Source: DHVE2 group archaeon (GTDB lineage: Archaea; Thermoplasmatota; Thermoplasmata; Thermoplasmatales; Aciduliprofundaceae). From it: a stretch of DNA of 6,972 nucleotides. This document shows positions 1 to 5,677 of this stretch, one piece after another. A program made the position numbers and the translations under genes. Numbering within the stretch: position 1 is the first letter of the stretch; the number at the start of each line of letters is the position of its first letter. The stretch is taken from the NCBI GenBank assembly GCA_027014065.1, contig JALWEL010000219.1:1-6972 (forward strand), given 5' to 3'. A model generated the notes under the pieces. It made no database searches. It was given only the letters and a program-made list of their open reading frames with translations, and had not been told where the DNA came from.

Positions 1-97
1 AGTGGAAATATCAAGCGAGGCGGTGAAGACCTCGAGATATCTTTACAAAGTCGAAAAATTACTCGCCGCCAAATCTTCTGAGGAGAAAAACGAGTAA
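1..97 (+). CDS. C-terminal end of an unidentified rightward gene (partial, 5' end outside window)
   Basis: Reading from base 2, one frame stays open to a TAA at 95-97 and encodes 31 residues, ending in KLLAAKSSEEKNE. The piece reads as a charged amphipathic helix (VEISSEAVKTSRYLYKVEKLL) with a Lys/Glu-rich tail, which is typical of a real C-terminus. Frame 1 is also open, to a TGA at 79-81, but gives a less protein-like Arg-rich string; frame 3 stops early. The gene would converge on the C11 peptidase gene and overlap its last 39 bases. The family cannot be recognised from so short a tail. Confidence is limited because no start, motif or homology can be seen. Confidence 0.5.
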   Translation, partial: VEISSEAVKTSRYLYKVEKLLAAKSSEEKNE

Positions 98-1825
98 AAC
101 CGCGAATATGGTGAGCAATACCGACGAGATGAGCAACGAGAACACAGATGGAAATGTATTATCTTTTATAACCAGCGGAAGCACATCGTCCCCTTTGAGA
201 GAAGAGATTTTGTACGTGTATTCCTTCTCGAACAATCCGTACTGCACTTTGATTATTATGGTTGAATTGTCCCGTATGTCCTGTGGATAATAAAGAGAGA
301 GAGAAAATCCGGATTCGTTTTGCGAGGTTGTGAAACTCCTGTTCCCTATTTCCACCGTTATCTTGGCTCCTTTCGCAATATTGCCGTTGAGGTAGAATTT
401 TCCTATAATTTTCACCTTTCTCGTATGTTCTATGCTCTCCTTCCAGAGCCATCTCACATTGCCATGGCTATCGTAGGAGTAAAGGTAAATTGTGTAGGTT
501 CCGTATCCCACGCTAGCCGTGAAGTTTCCGGTGCTGGGCAGAATCCCGCTGTAAATGGATGAGTTGGATATGTAAATATCCACGTAACTTCCGTTTGTGC
601 TGTAAATCACGCTCACGTTTCCCCCGTTAACGGTGAGTTCAGCTTCCCCGTGCCCCTTCCAGCCCGGAGGGTTAAAAACGAGCTTCAAGAAATCATCCCA
701 GTAGGTGTCCTTTGCGAATTCCGTTGAATAATAGTCTCCGGAGACTGCAAATTGAGGATAATAGACTCCGATTCCATGAGCGTTCTTCGCGTGTACTCCA
801 TTCGCAGGGTTAGGGCAGTCCCACGCTTTGAAGTATGTGATGTTTTCAATTCCCTCCATGGTAGCTTTCGCCAATTTAGAGAGCTTGTAATCCCCCACTT
901 CATCCATTTTCTCCATCAGGTTGTAAAAATCGGCCACCGTGCTCAATTCGTATCTTTCCACATCGCGCGTGGAATTGATTATCTCCTCGTTCAAATATGA
1001 GGCAACGGACATGGCGCTTTGGAGGTTTGCATTGAATTCCCCAATGAATCCCTGGAGTCGAGACATGTTCACAGACGCTAGAATCACAGAGAGCCCGTCA
1101 TCTTTGTAAAATCGCTTTGCCCAATTGTACATCGCATCCACTACCAGTTCGGATGCTTCCTCAGGATTCTTATCAGAGAGCTTGCTGAGTATGTCGTAGT
1201 ATGGCCAGCCGTCCGCGGGCTCGTCCTTCTCAGATGCCACAACATAATTGGTGTAATCTTTCAGAGCGTAGTACACTTCTATGCTCCCCATCCTGCAGGC
1301 GTCGAAACCCACCACATCTATCTTTTTTCCGGTTTCGAGCATAAAATTGGAGAGGGCAGAATCCAATTCGTTGAGGGTGAGCCAGTCCCCGTGGTCCAGG
1401 CACACTCCCTCATAATTGGCCCCATGGTCCCACAAATCCAAGAAATAGTGCTCCGCTGGATAATTATGGTATGTCCAGTTGATGAAGTTGTAAAGGGTGG
1501 CCTCGCTGCCCATGTCCACTTCTCCCAATGACTCAAGCAGCTTTTTCTTGCCCTTCTCAATTAGATAAATGCCAGAATCCCCGCTTTGCGTGGAATCGTA
1601 AAGAACAACTATGGACACGTTCGAGTTTGAGCCGTAGGTCATCATCTCCGCGAGGTCGTCCGGCGCGTAATCAGAGAGGGTGTTATCGGCGTCCATGTAA
1701 ACCATGAATGTCCATCGTGCAATGCTCGAAGCGTGAATATTAGAAGAGTGAACATTAGCGGCGCTAATAAAAGGGACGGAGGAGAGAATTAACAATCCAA
1801 TTATCAGAGCCGAGCCTAATTTCAC
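59..1825 (-). CDS. Secreted, membrane-anchored clostripain-like cysteine peptidase (family C11)
   Basis: This 588-residue protein is a predicted extracytoplasmic cysteine endopeptidase of the clostripain/C11 family (caspase-like clan CD), probably degrading proteins or peptides outside the cell. Residues 1-23 form a signal peptide with likely cleavage near SAA-N. The peptidase domain starts at WTFMVYMDADN (38-48), the usual C11 opening. The catalytic dyad is visible as His134 in LWDHG (131-135) and Cys177 in GFDACRMG (173-180). The family motifs ASEKDEP...GWPY (197-209) and HGIGVYYP (350-357) follow. Residues from about 395 to 550 look like beta-sandwich repeats rich in N-X-S/T sites. Residues 559-583 are a hydrophobic anchor followed by an RRFGGE tail, giving a type I topology with the protease outside. 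The start is GTG at 1825; a TATA box about 25 bases upstream suggests a leaderless message. Clostripain itself cleaves after Arg/Lys; the specificity here is not readable. Confidence 0.9.
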   Translation of the reverse strand: MKLGSALIIGLLILSSVPFISAANVHSSNIHASSIARWTFMVYMDADNTLSDYAPDDLAEMMTYGSNSNVSIVVLYDSTQSGDSGIYLIEKGKKKLLESLGEVDMGSEATLYNFINWTYHNYPAEHYFLDLWDHGANYEGVCLDHGDWLTLNELDSALSNFMLETGKKIDVVGFDACRMGSIEVYYALKDYTNYVVASEKDEPADGWPYYDILSKLSDKNPEEASELVVDAMYNWAKRFYKDDGLSVILASVNMSRLQGFIGEFNANLQSAMSVASYLNEEIINSTRDVERYELSTVADFYNLMEKMDEVGDYKLSKLAKATMEGIENITYFKAWDCPNPANGVHAKNAHGIGVYYPQFAVSGDYYSTEFAKDTYWDDFLKLVFNPPGWKGHGEAELTVNGGNVSVIYSTNGSYVDIYISNSSIYSGILPSTGNFTASVGYGTYTIYLYSYDSHGNVRWLWKESIEHTRKVKIIGKFYLNGNIAKGAKITVEIGNRSFTTSQNESGFSLSLYYPQDIRDNSTIIIKVQYGLFEKEYTYKISSLKGDDVLPLVIKDNTFPSVFSLLISSVLLTIFAVLLVFLLRRFGGE

Positions 1826-1846
1826 CTGTGGACATATATCCCAAGA

Positions 1847-1853
1847 TATTTAT
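1847..1853 (-). promoter_or_regulatory. TATA box of the C11 peptidase gene (leaderless)
   Basis: On the minus strand the stretch reads GCATAAATATC, a good archaeal box A. Its centre is about 25 bases upstream of the GTG at 1825, so transcription should begin at or within a base or two of the start codon. No Shine-Dalgarno sequence precedes the GTG, which agrees with a leaderless transcript. The 67-base gap to the upstream same-strand gene therefore holds an independent promoter, although read-through from that gene is not excluded. Confidence 0.6.
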
Positions 1854-1892
1854 GCTTTTTCCCCAAGGGGTAAATTAATGCGAGTTGGAATT

Positions 1893-3155
1893 TCAATCCA
1901 TTTTTCTTCCTTTATTCAAATTGAGTAGAAAAAAGTTAGCGAGTATTGCATCCACCGCGACCAAAGGTATGATTACATACCATATGAACCAATCGTAATA
2001 TGGGAGGAGCATGTTCTCGCAGGGATAGATCTTCACAACCATGTTTTTCTGTGAATAGAGAAATAGGTAAATTGCGTTCTCATAAATGGTGCTCTGAAAA
2101 TCCATCAAATTGGGTATCATTTCCACGTAACCTCTGAATTTATAGGAAAATCCCTCTGCGAAATTTATCCCGTCACTGGAATGAGAAATTCTTAGATAAG
2201 TTAGATTTTTCTCTTTGTCATATTGGGCAGAAAATAACCATAGAATGTCCGAGGAGTAATCGTACAAGAATCTGGAATAACTCTGGGAATTTTGAAGCTT
2301 TACCTCTCTGAGCCCACCGGTATCCAAATTGATGATAAAGAGGATTTTGCGGTTATCTCCTGCGATTTCTCTGCAATACAGAAACAAGTTGTTGCCCCTT
2401 TTGAAGAAATAGTCCAAACTTTTCTCCACCCGATAGTACTTTATCATTTTTCCATCTTTCGATAAGAGAAAAACGTAGGTGGATAACCTCTCTGCCGTTT
2501 GATTTTCATCCATTCCCCTCAGCTCACATGCCAGATAAACTCCGTTTTCATCATCCACAAAATGCGTTTTCCAAACCCATATATAATATGAAAATGAACT
2601 AAGATTAAACACAGGTCGTGGATTTTCAAATTTAAAATTATCAAAGAAAAATATGTACGTGCTATTGTTGGATGTGTTTCTACCAATTATATATACCCCG
2701 CTATCGAAGGGATAAGTGGCAGTAATGGAATCAATTCCATAGACTGACATGTTGTAAACCTCAATATTGTGTGTTTTTGCGTTTATTTCCGCTATCTCGT
2801 AAGAATTGGATGAAAGGTAAATATTTTCCCCGTATGTGGAAACGTCGGTTACTCTCCCATATTTGAATTTTTCAACGTACGTTCCATTGCCCACGTTTAA
2901 ATTTTCATCCAAATCATAAAGATAAACAATTTCGCCCCACGTGTGATTTTCTGATTCGCAAATAACTCGGCCCAGAAGATTTAAACCATCAGCGGTGGGG
3001 ACTATATGCACAAAGTCTCCTATGTTTTTATCAATCTCATTTACCTTTATATGAACCTCACTCTGATTTTTGTGGAAAATAACAAATATTGATGCCGCGA
3101 GAAGAACGATTGTTATCAGGGAAATGGATATTTTAAATGTCAATTCACGAGCCAT
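1893..3155 (-). CDS. Uncharacterised two-membrane-segment protein with a propeller-like external domain
   Basis: I do not recognise the family of this 420-residue protein. Residues 8-27 form an N-terminal hydrophobic segment (signal anchor) and residues 388-412 a second one, followed by a basic tail (NKGRKMD). About 360 residues between them should lie outside the cell. That region carries about nine N-X-S/T sequons (N70, 90, 135, 160, 163, 164, 184, 218 and 317). It also has a recurring short hydrophobic strand pattern at about 58, 111, 153, 205, 256, 304 and 361 (for example NIYLSS, GVYIIG, GVYLAC, NLFLYC, ILWLFS, AIYLFL). The 42-57 residue spacing is expected of a six- or seven-bladed beta-propeller. 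The ATG at 3155 is preceded by a GAGGTG site at 8-base spacing, which fixes the start. The gene lies upstream of, and in the same direction as, the C11 protease gene, so a shared cell-surface role is possible but unproven. No catalytic motif is visible. Confidence 0.8.
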   Translation of the reverse strand: MARELTFKISISLITIVLLAASIFVIFHKNQSEVHIKVNEIDKNIGDFVHIVPTADGLNLLGRVICESENHTWGEIVYLYDLDENLNVGNGTYVEKFKYGRVTDVSTYGENIYLSSNSYEIAEINAKTHNIEVYNMSVYGIDSITATYPFDSGVYIIGRNTSNNSTYIFFFDNFKFENPRPVFNLSSFSYYIWVWKTHFVDDENGVYLACELRGMDENQTAERLSTYVFLLSKDGKMIKYYRVEKSLDYFFKRGNNLFLYCREIAGDNRKILFIINLDTGGLREVKLQNSQSYSRFLYDYSSDILWLFSAQYDKEKNLTYLRISHSSDGINFAEGFSYKFRGYVEMIPNLMDFQSTIYENAIYLFLYSQKNMVVKIYPCENMLLPYYDWFIWYVIIPLVAVDAILANFFLLNLNKGRKMD

Positions 3156-3163
3156 AACTCACA

Positions 3164-3169
3164 CACCTC
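3164..3169 (-). promoter_or_regulatory. Shine-Dalgarno site of the propeller-like protein gene
   Basis: The minus strand reads GAGGTG, complementary to the 16S rRNA 3' end, with 8 bases to the ATG at 3155. This supports that start codon and shows that this gene has a leader, unlike the neighbouring C11 gene. Confidence 0.65.
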
Positions 3170-3217
3170 TCACAGCACCTTTCCCTGTTTTCATCCTTTA
3201 TAGGTACAATAAGCACA

Positions 3218-3233
3218 TATTTATATCTTTCTT
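3218..3233 (-). promoter_or_regulatory. TATA box and BRE of the propeller-like protein gene
   Basis: On the minus strand AAGAAAGA is followed directly by TATAAATA (3218-3225), a strong archaeal BRE/TATA pair. Transcription would start near 3195-3198, leaving a leader of about 40 bases that contains the GAGGTG ribosome binding site. The purine-rich block in front of the TATA matches the usual BRE position. Confidence 0.65.
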
Positions 3234-3300
3234 AAGAAATGAGAAAAGGCATCCGAAAACACGTCGCCAAAAATCGAACTCCACGAATCCGAAGCATCCA

Positions 3301-3320
3301 GAAAAATAAAATAGAAAAGA
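3301..3320 (-). terminator. T-rich putative terminator after the peptidase/small-protein unit
   Basis: On the minus strand this stretch is CTTTTCTATTTTATTTTTC, a pyrimidine run about 75-95 bases past the stop of the 55-residue gene. Archaeal RNA polymerase often terminates on such oligo-U tracts without a hairpin. The flank between it and the next promoter (3231-3300) holds no gene I can support; it has only short repeats of ATCCGAA at 3251-3257 and 3287-3293. The assignment is inferred from composition and position. Confidence 0.4.
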
Positions 3321-3358
3321 GTTGTTGGAGAGTTGGTATTTTTCTCCCCTTTTCATTG

Positions 3359-3381
3359 CTTCAAACTACTTCTGTTTAAAG
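3359..3381 (-). other. Small imperfect hairpin just downstream of the 55-residue gene
   Basis: On the minus strand CTTTAAAC and GTTTGAAG flank a 7-base loop, giving an 8-base-pair stem with one G-U pair. It begins 15 bases after the stop codon at 3397. It is A/T-rich and not followed at once by a T run, so it is not a classic terminator. It might protect the 3' end of the transcript, or be chance. Confidence 0.3.
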
Positions 3382-3396
3382 TTCTAATTTCAACAC

Positions 3397-3564
3397 TCAT
3401 CTAGCTTTCTTTATATCGTCTATGCATGCGTTTATTTTTTCCACTGTCATGAAGCTTTCTCTCGCCTCCAAGAGTCGCCCGGCGCGCATGGCCCCCCATG
3501 CCCTGTGCCAGTGCCAAACCTTTTCTTCTTCCAACTCCGTAATGCTCCTGTTATTGCATCCCAT
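3397..3564 (-). CDS. Small uncharacterised helical protein, 55 residues
   Basis: This is a short ORF of unknown function. It starts MGCNNRSITELEEEK, continues through a Trp/His-rich stretch (VWHWHRAWGAMRAG) and a predicted helix rich in Leu, Arg and Glu, and ends IDDIKKAR. Coding status is supported by a strong GAGGAG site 5 bases before the ATG, by GAA/GAG, ATA and AGA codon use like the neighbours, and by the charged amphipathic composition. Two cysteines (3 and 47) and two histidines (18 and 20) are present, but in no recognised metal-binding pattern. No membrane segment or signal peptide is seen. It lies 48 bases behind the M24 peptidase gene on the same strand and has no clear promoter of its own, so co-transcription is likely. 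An antisense open frame across the same bases has no ribosome binding site and a low-complexity product. Confidence 0.68.
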   Translation of the reverse strand: MGCNNRSITELEEEKVWHWHRAWGAMRAGRLLEARESFMTVEKINACIDDIKKAR

Positions 3565-3569
3565 AAATT

Positions 3570-3575
3570 CTCCTC
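3570..3575 (-). promoter_or_regulatory. Shine-Dalgarno site of the 55-residue gene
   Basis: The minus strand reads GAGGAG, with 5 bases to the ATG at 3564. It is one of the strongest ribosome binding sites in the window and the main reason for calling this short ORF a gene. Confidence 0.6.
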
Positions 3576-3586
3576 AGAGGGAGATT

Positions 3587-3593
3587 AAAAAAA
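3587..3593 (-). terminator. T7 tract after the M24 peptidase gene
   Basis: Seven consecutive T residues on the minus strand begin 20 bases after the peptidase stop codon. Such a run can terminate archaeal transcription, perhaps partially, which would lower expression of the 55-residue gene behind it. TTTTTTTAAT could also act as a poor TATA element about 24 bases before that gene's ATG, but the strong ribosome binding site argues against a leaderless start there. Confidence 0.35.
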
Positions 3594-3612
3594 GATTGCG
3601 GTGAAGATTCGC

Positions 3613-4686
3613 TCAGACTTCTATAAGCTCGTCCTTCTTTGCGAAGGTAAGAACCTCCGCTCCATCCTTCTTCACGAGCACATCGTCTTCAATGCGCACG
3701 CCTCCAAATCCCGGTATATATACGCCCGGCTCAACGGTTACAACCATTCCTTCTTTCAAAATCAAATCCTTTTGAGAGCTCAGACCCACGTGGTCATGGA
3801 CGGCGAGGCCGAGGCCATGGCCGGTGGAATGGATCATCATTCCTTTGAACTCTGTGGAATCTATTAATTTCTTCACCTCTACGTCCACATCCTTTCCGTT
3901 CACGCCCTCTTTAATCATGCTTATACCTAATCTTTGCGCTTCTAAAACCGTGTAATACATGTTTTTCTGCTTCTCGGAAGCGCGCCCGAAAACAAAGGTT
4001 CTCGTCAGATCAGAATTGTAATGGTGGTATCTGGCTCCGAAATCCATCAGCACGAAATCGCCCTTCTTCAACTTTCGATCGCCTGAAAGATAATGCGGCT
4101 CCGCAGAATGTTCTCCGAAGGCCATGATTGTGGTGAAGGCGAAATCCTCCGCGCCTCTCTTGAACATCTCGTATCCGAGCCGTGCGGCCAGCTCATATTC
4201 CCTTATTCCTTCCTTCATGAAATCTGGCATTATGTCCGCCACTTCGCTGGCGATTTTTCCCGCTTCTCTAATCAAATTTATCTCTTCTTCATCCTTAATC
4301 ATTCTCCACTCTCCCAGCTTCTGGGATATGTCCTTGTATTCCCTATTTCCCAGAATATTTTTTAGTTTTTCAAAATCCCTGACGCTAAGTGCTCCGTAAT
4401 TCACTCCTATTGTGTGTGAGCCCTTCAAAGCCTTTCTGAGAAGTTCTTCCCTCTCGCTGGCAGTTCTGTAAAGAAGAACCTCATGTTTTCCCTTCTTTGC
4501 ACTCTCTTCCTCTAAAATGGAAGTTATCACTTTAATTCCATCCTCGGTGATCACAGCAAATGAACCTTCGAATATGCCACCGTAGAGAAGACGGGTAAAG
4601 TAGTAAAAATTCAGATCTTCATTGCTTCCGTTGTAGATGAGAATCGAATCCACCTCCGCCTCGTCTAAATACTTTTTTGTATTCAT
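3613..4686 (-). CDS. pepQ: M24B metallopeptidase (Xaa-Pro dipeptidase/aminopeptidase)
   Basis: This 357-residue cytosolic enzyme belongs to the pita-bread M24B family, which cleaves the bond before proline in dipeptides (prolidase) or at peptide N-termini (aminopeptidase P-like). Residues 1 to about 115 form the creatinase-like N-terminal domain and about 118-357 the catalytic domain. All five dinuclear metal ligands are present: Asp215 (MDFGA), Asp226 (NSDLTRTF), His290 (STGHGLGL), Glu319 (VEPGVY) and Glu333 (RIEDD). Supporting histidines are at 198 (EPH) and 297 (VHDH). The length matches archaeal prolidases. I chose the ATG at 4686 over an in-frame TTG six bases upstream because a TATA box sits about 26 bases before the ATG and no Shine-Dalgarno site exists, implying a leaderless message. 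It is transcribed away from pyrD. Prolidase and aminopeptidase P activity cannot be separated by sequence alone, so the gene symbol is tentative. Confidence 0.9.
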   Translation of the reverse strand: MNTKKYLDEAEVDSILIYNGSNEDLNFYYFTRLLYGGIFEGSFAVITEDGIKVITSILEEESAKKGKHEVLLYRTASEREELLRKALKGSHTIGVNYGALSVRDFEKLKNILGNREYKDISQKLGEWRMIKDEEEINLIREAGKIASEVADIMPDFMKEGIREYELAARLGYEMFKRGAEDFAFTTIMAFGEHSAEPHYLSGDRKLKKGDFVLMDFGARYHHYNSDLTRTFVFGRASEKQKNMYYTVLEAQRLGISMIKEGVNGKDVDVEVKKLIDSTEFKGMMIHSTGHGLGLAVHDHVGLSSQKDLILKEGMVVTVEPGVYIPGFGGVRIEDDVLVKKDGAEVLTFAKKDELIEV

Positions 4687-4709
4687 GTGCAAGAGGTATT
4701 TCTTTGTGC

Positions 4710-4715
4710 TATATA
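4710..4715 (-). promoter_or_regulatory. TATA box of the M24 peptidase gene (leaderless)
   Basis: The minus strand reads GCGTATATAGC, centred about 26 bases upstream of the ATG at 4686. That is the spacing expected if transcription starts on the A of the start codon. The sequence between TATA and ATG holds no Shine-Dalgarno match. Confidence 0.6.
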
Positions 4716-4741
4716 CGCTTTTCTGATTTACATGAGAAACG

Positions 4742-4748
4742 TTTTATA
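4742..4748 (+). promoter_or_regulatory. TATA box of the pyrD-pyrK operon (leaderless)
   Basis: The plus strand reads GAAACGTTTTATACG, with TTTTATA centred about 25 bases before the ATG at 4770 and a purine-rich BRE-like GAAAC in front. No Shine-Dalgarno site precedes the ATG, so pyrD should be translated from a leaderless message. The two divergent TATA boxes are about 32 bases apart centre to centre, leaving about 26 bases between them for shared regulation. Confidence 0.6.
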
Positions 4749-4769
4749 CGCAGTTTCAATTTCATACAT

Positions 4770-5675
4770 ATGCTTCAAGTTAAAGTGGGAACTTTAAACC
4801 TCAGGAACCCCCTTATTTTAGCATCGGGAATTTTAGACGAATCAGGAGAGACAATGCTGAGAATCGCTAAGAATGGTGCGGGGGGCATTGTGACGAAATC
4901 GATAGGGATGAAGGAAAGAGAAGGTTATGAGAACCCAGTTATTTACGAATTTCCTGAGCATATGGGCCTCCTCAACGCCATAGGCCTCGCAAACCCAGGA
5001 ATCGAGAATTACGGAGATGAAATAAGGATTGCGAAGAAGGGCGGGGTTCCAATCATAGGGAGCATATTCGGCTCAAACGAGGATGAATTCTCATATTTAG
5101 CTAAAAAGATGGAAGAGTACGGCGCTGATGCCATTGAGCTTAATCTCTCGTGCCCCCACGCCAAGGGCTACGGAATGGAGATAGGCATCGATACCGAGTT
5201 AGTGGAGAGAATAGTGAAAAATGTGAAAAGAGAGGTAAAAATTCCTGTGTGGGCAAAGCTCACCCCAAACACCAGCAACATTGTAGATATTGCAAAATCA
5301 GCCGAGAACGCGGACGCTCTCGTGGTAATAAACACCGTCAAAGGTCTGGCGATAGACATAGACGCAAGAATGCCTGTGCTCAGCAACATCTACGGGGGCT
5401 ACTCGGGGAGGTGCATAAAGCCCATAGGAGTTCGTGCGGTTTATGACATTCGCAGGGAGATGGACATCCCGATAGTGGGGGTAGGAGGCGTGGAAAATTA
5501 CAGGGACGTGATAGAATACATGATGGCCGGCGCAAACGCGGTGGAGATAGGAACCGCAATTCGATATAAAGGGATAAATGTATTCGGCGAAATAGCAGAA
5601 AATATGGAGCGCTGGATGAAGGAAAACGAATTTAAAGATGTGGAAGAACTGGTTGGGATTGCGCAGAGGAGATGA
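4770..5675 (+). CDS. pyrD: Dihydroorotate dehydrogenase B, catalytic FMN subunit
   Basis: PyrD (class 1B) oxidises dihydroorotate to orotate, the fourth step of UMP synthesis, and passes electrons through PyrK to NAD+. The 301-residue protein is a complete TIM-barrel subunit of normal length. Visible marks are VTKS with Lys43 at the FMN site, LLNAIGLANPG (67-77), and NLSCPH (125-130) with the catalytic base Cys128; a cysteine, not serine, marks class 1. Also present are WAKLTPN with Lys163, VINT (187-190), YGGYSG (208-213), and the phosphate-binding VGVGGV (236-241) and EIGTA (259-263). The ATG at 4770 gives the standard N-terminus (LQVKVGTLNLRNPLILASG) and lies at leaderless distance from its TATA box. 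The frame extends upstream to 4677, but that stretch overlaps the peptidase gene and its promoter and is not coding. pyrK follows after 2 bases. Cytosolic. Confidence 0.95.
   Translation: MLQVKVGTLNLRNPLILASGILDESGETMLRIAKNGAGGIVTKSIGMKEREGYENPVIYEFPEHMGLLNAIGLANPGIENYGDEIRIAKKGGVPIIGSIFGSNEDEFSYLAKKMEEYGADAIELNLSCPHAKGYGMEIGIDTELVERIVKNVKREVKIPVWAKLTPNTSNIVDIAKSAENADALVVINTVKGLAIDIDARMPVLSNIYGGYSGRCIKPIGVRAVYDIRREMDIPIVGVGGVENYRDVIEYMMAGANAVEIGTAIRYKGINVFGEIAENMERWMKENEFKDVEELVGIAQRR
5666..5671 (+). promoter_or_regulatory. Shine-Dalgarno site that decides the pyrK start
   Basis: GAGGAG lies in the last codons of pyrD. It ends 6 bases before the ATG at 5678 but directly abuts the other in-frame ATG at 5672. 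The spacing favours 5678. The 5672 ATG, which overlaps the pyrD TGA, would have no spacer. Confidence 0.6.
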
Positions 5676-5677
5676 AC

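Noticed and set aside
1861..1870. CCCCAAGGGG palindrome as a terminator of the propeller gene
   Set aside because: The two-base loop cannot fold as a hairpin, and no T tract follows in the minus-strand direction.
3241..3300. Possible tRNA or C/D-box RNA in the GC-richer intergenic block
   Set aside because: No acceptor stem pairing, no proper T-loop and no C/D box pair could be found on either strand.
3198..3356. 52-residue minus-strand frame rich in Phe (starts MKRGEKYQL)
   Set aside because: No ribosome binding site. It runs through the T-rich tract and across the TATA box of the propeller gene; its composition follows the T-rich DNA.
3422..3604. 60-residue plus-strand frame
   Set aside because: It is antisense to the 55-residue gene, lacks a ribosome binding site or TATA box, and has a low-complexity Ser/Leu product.
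4677..4769. N-terminal extension of pyrD by 31 codons
   Set aside because: It overlaps the peptidase start codon and both promoters, and the normal PyrD N-terminus begins at the ATG at 4770.
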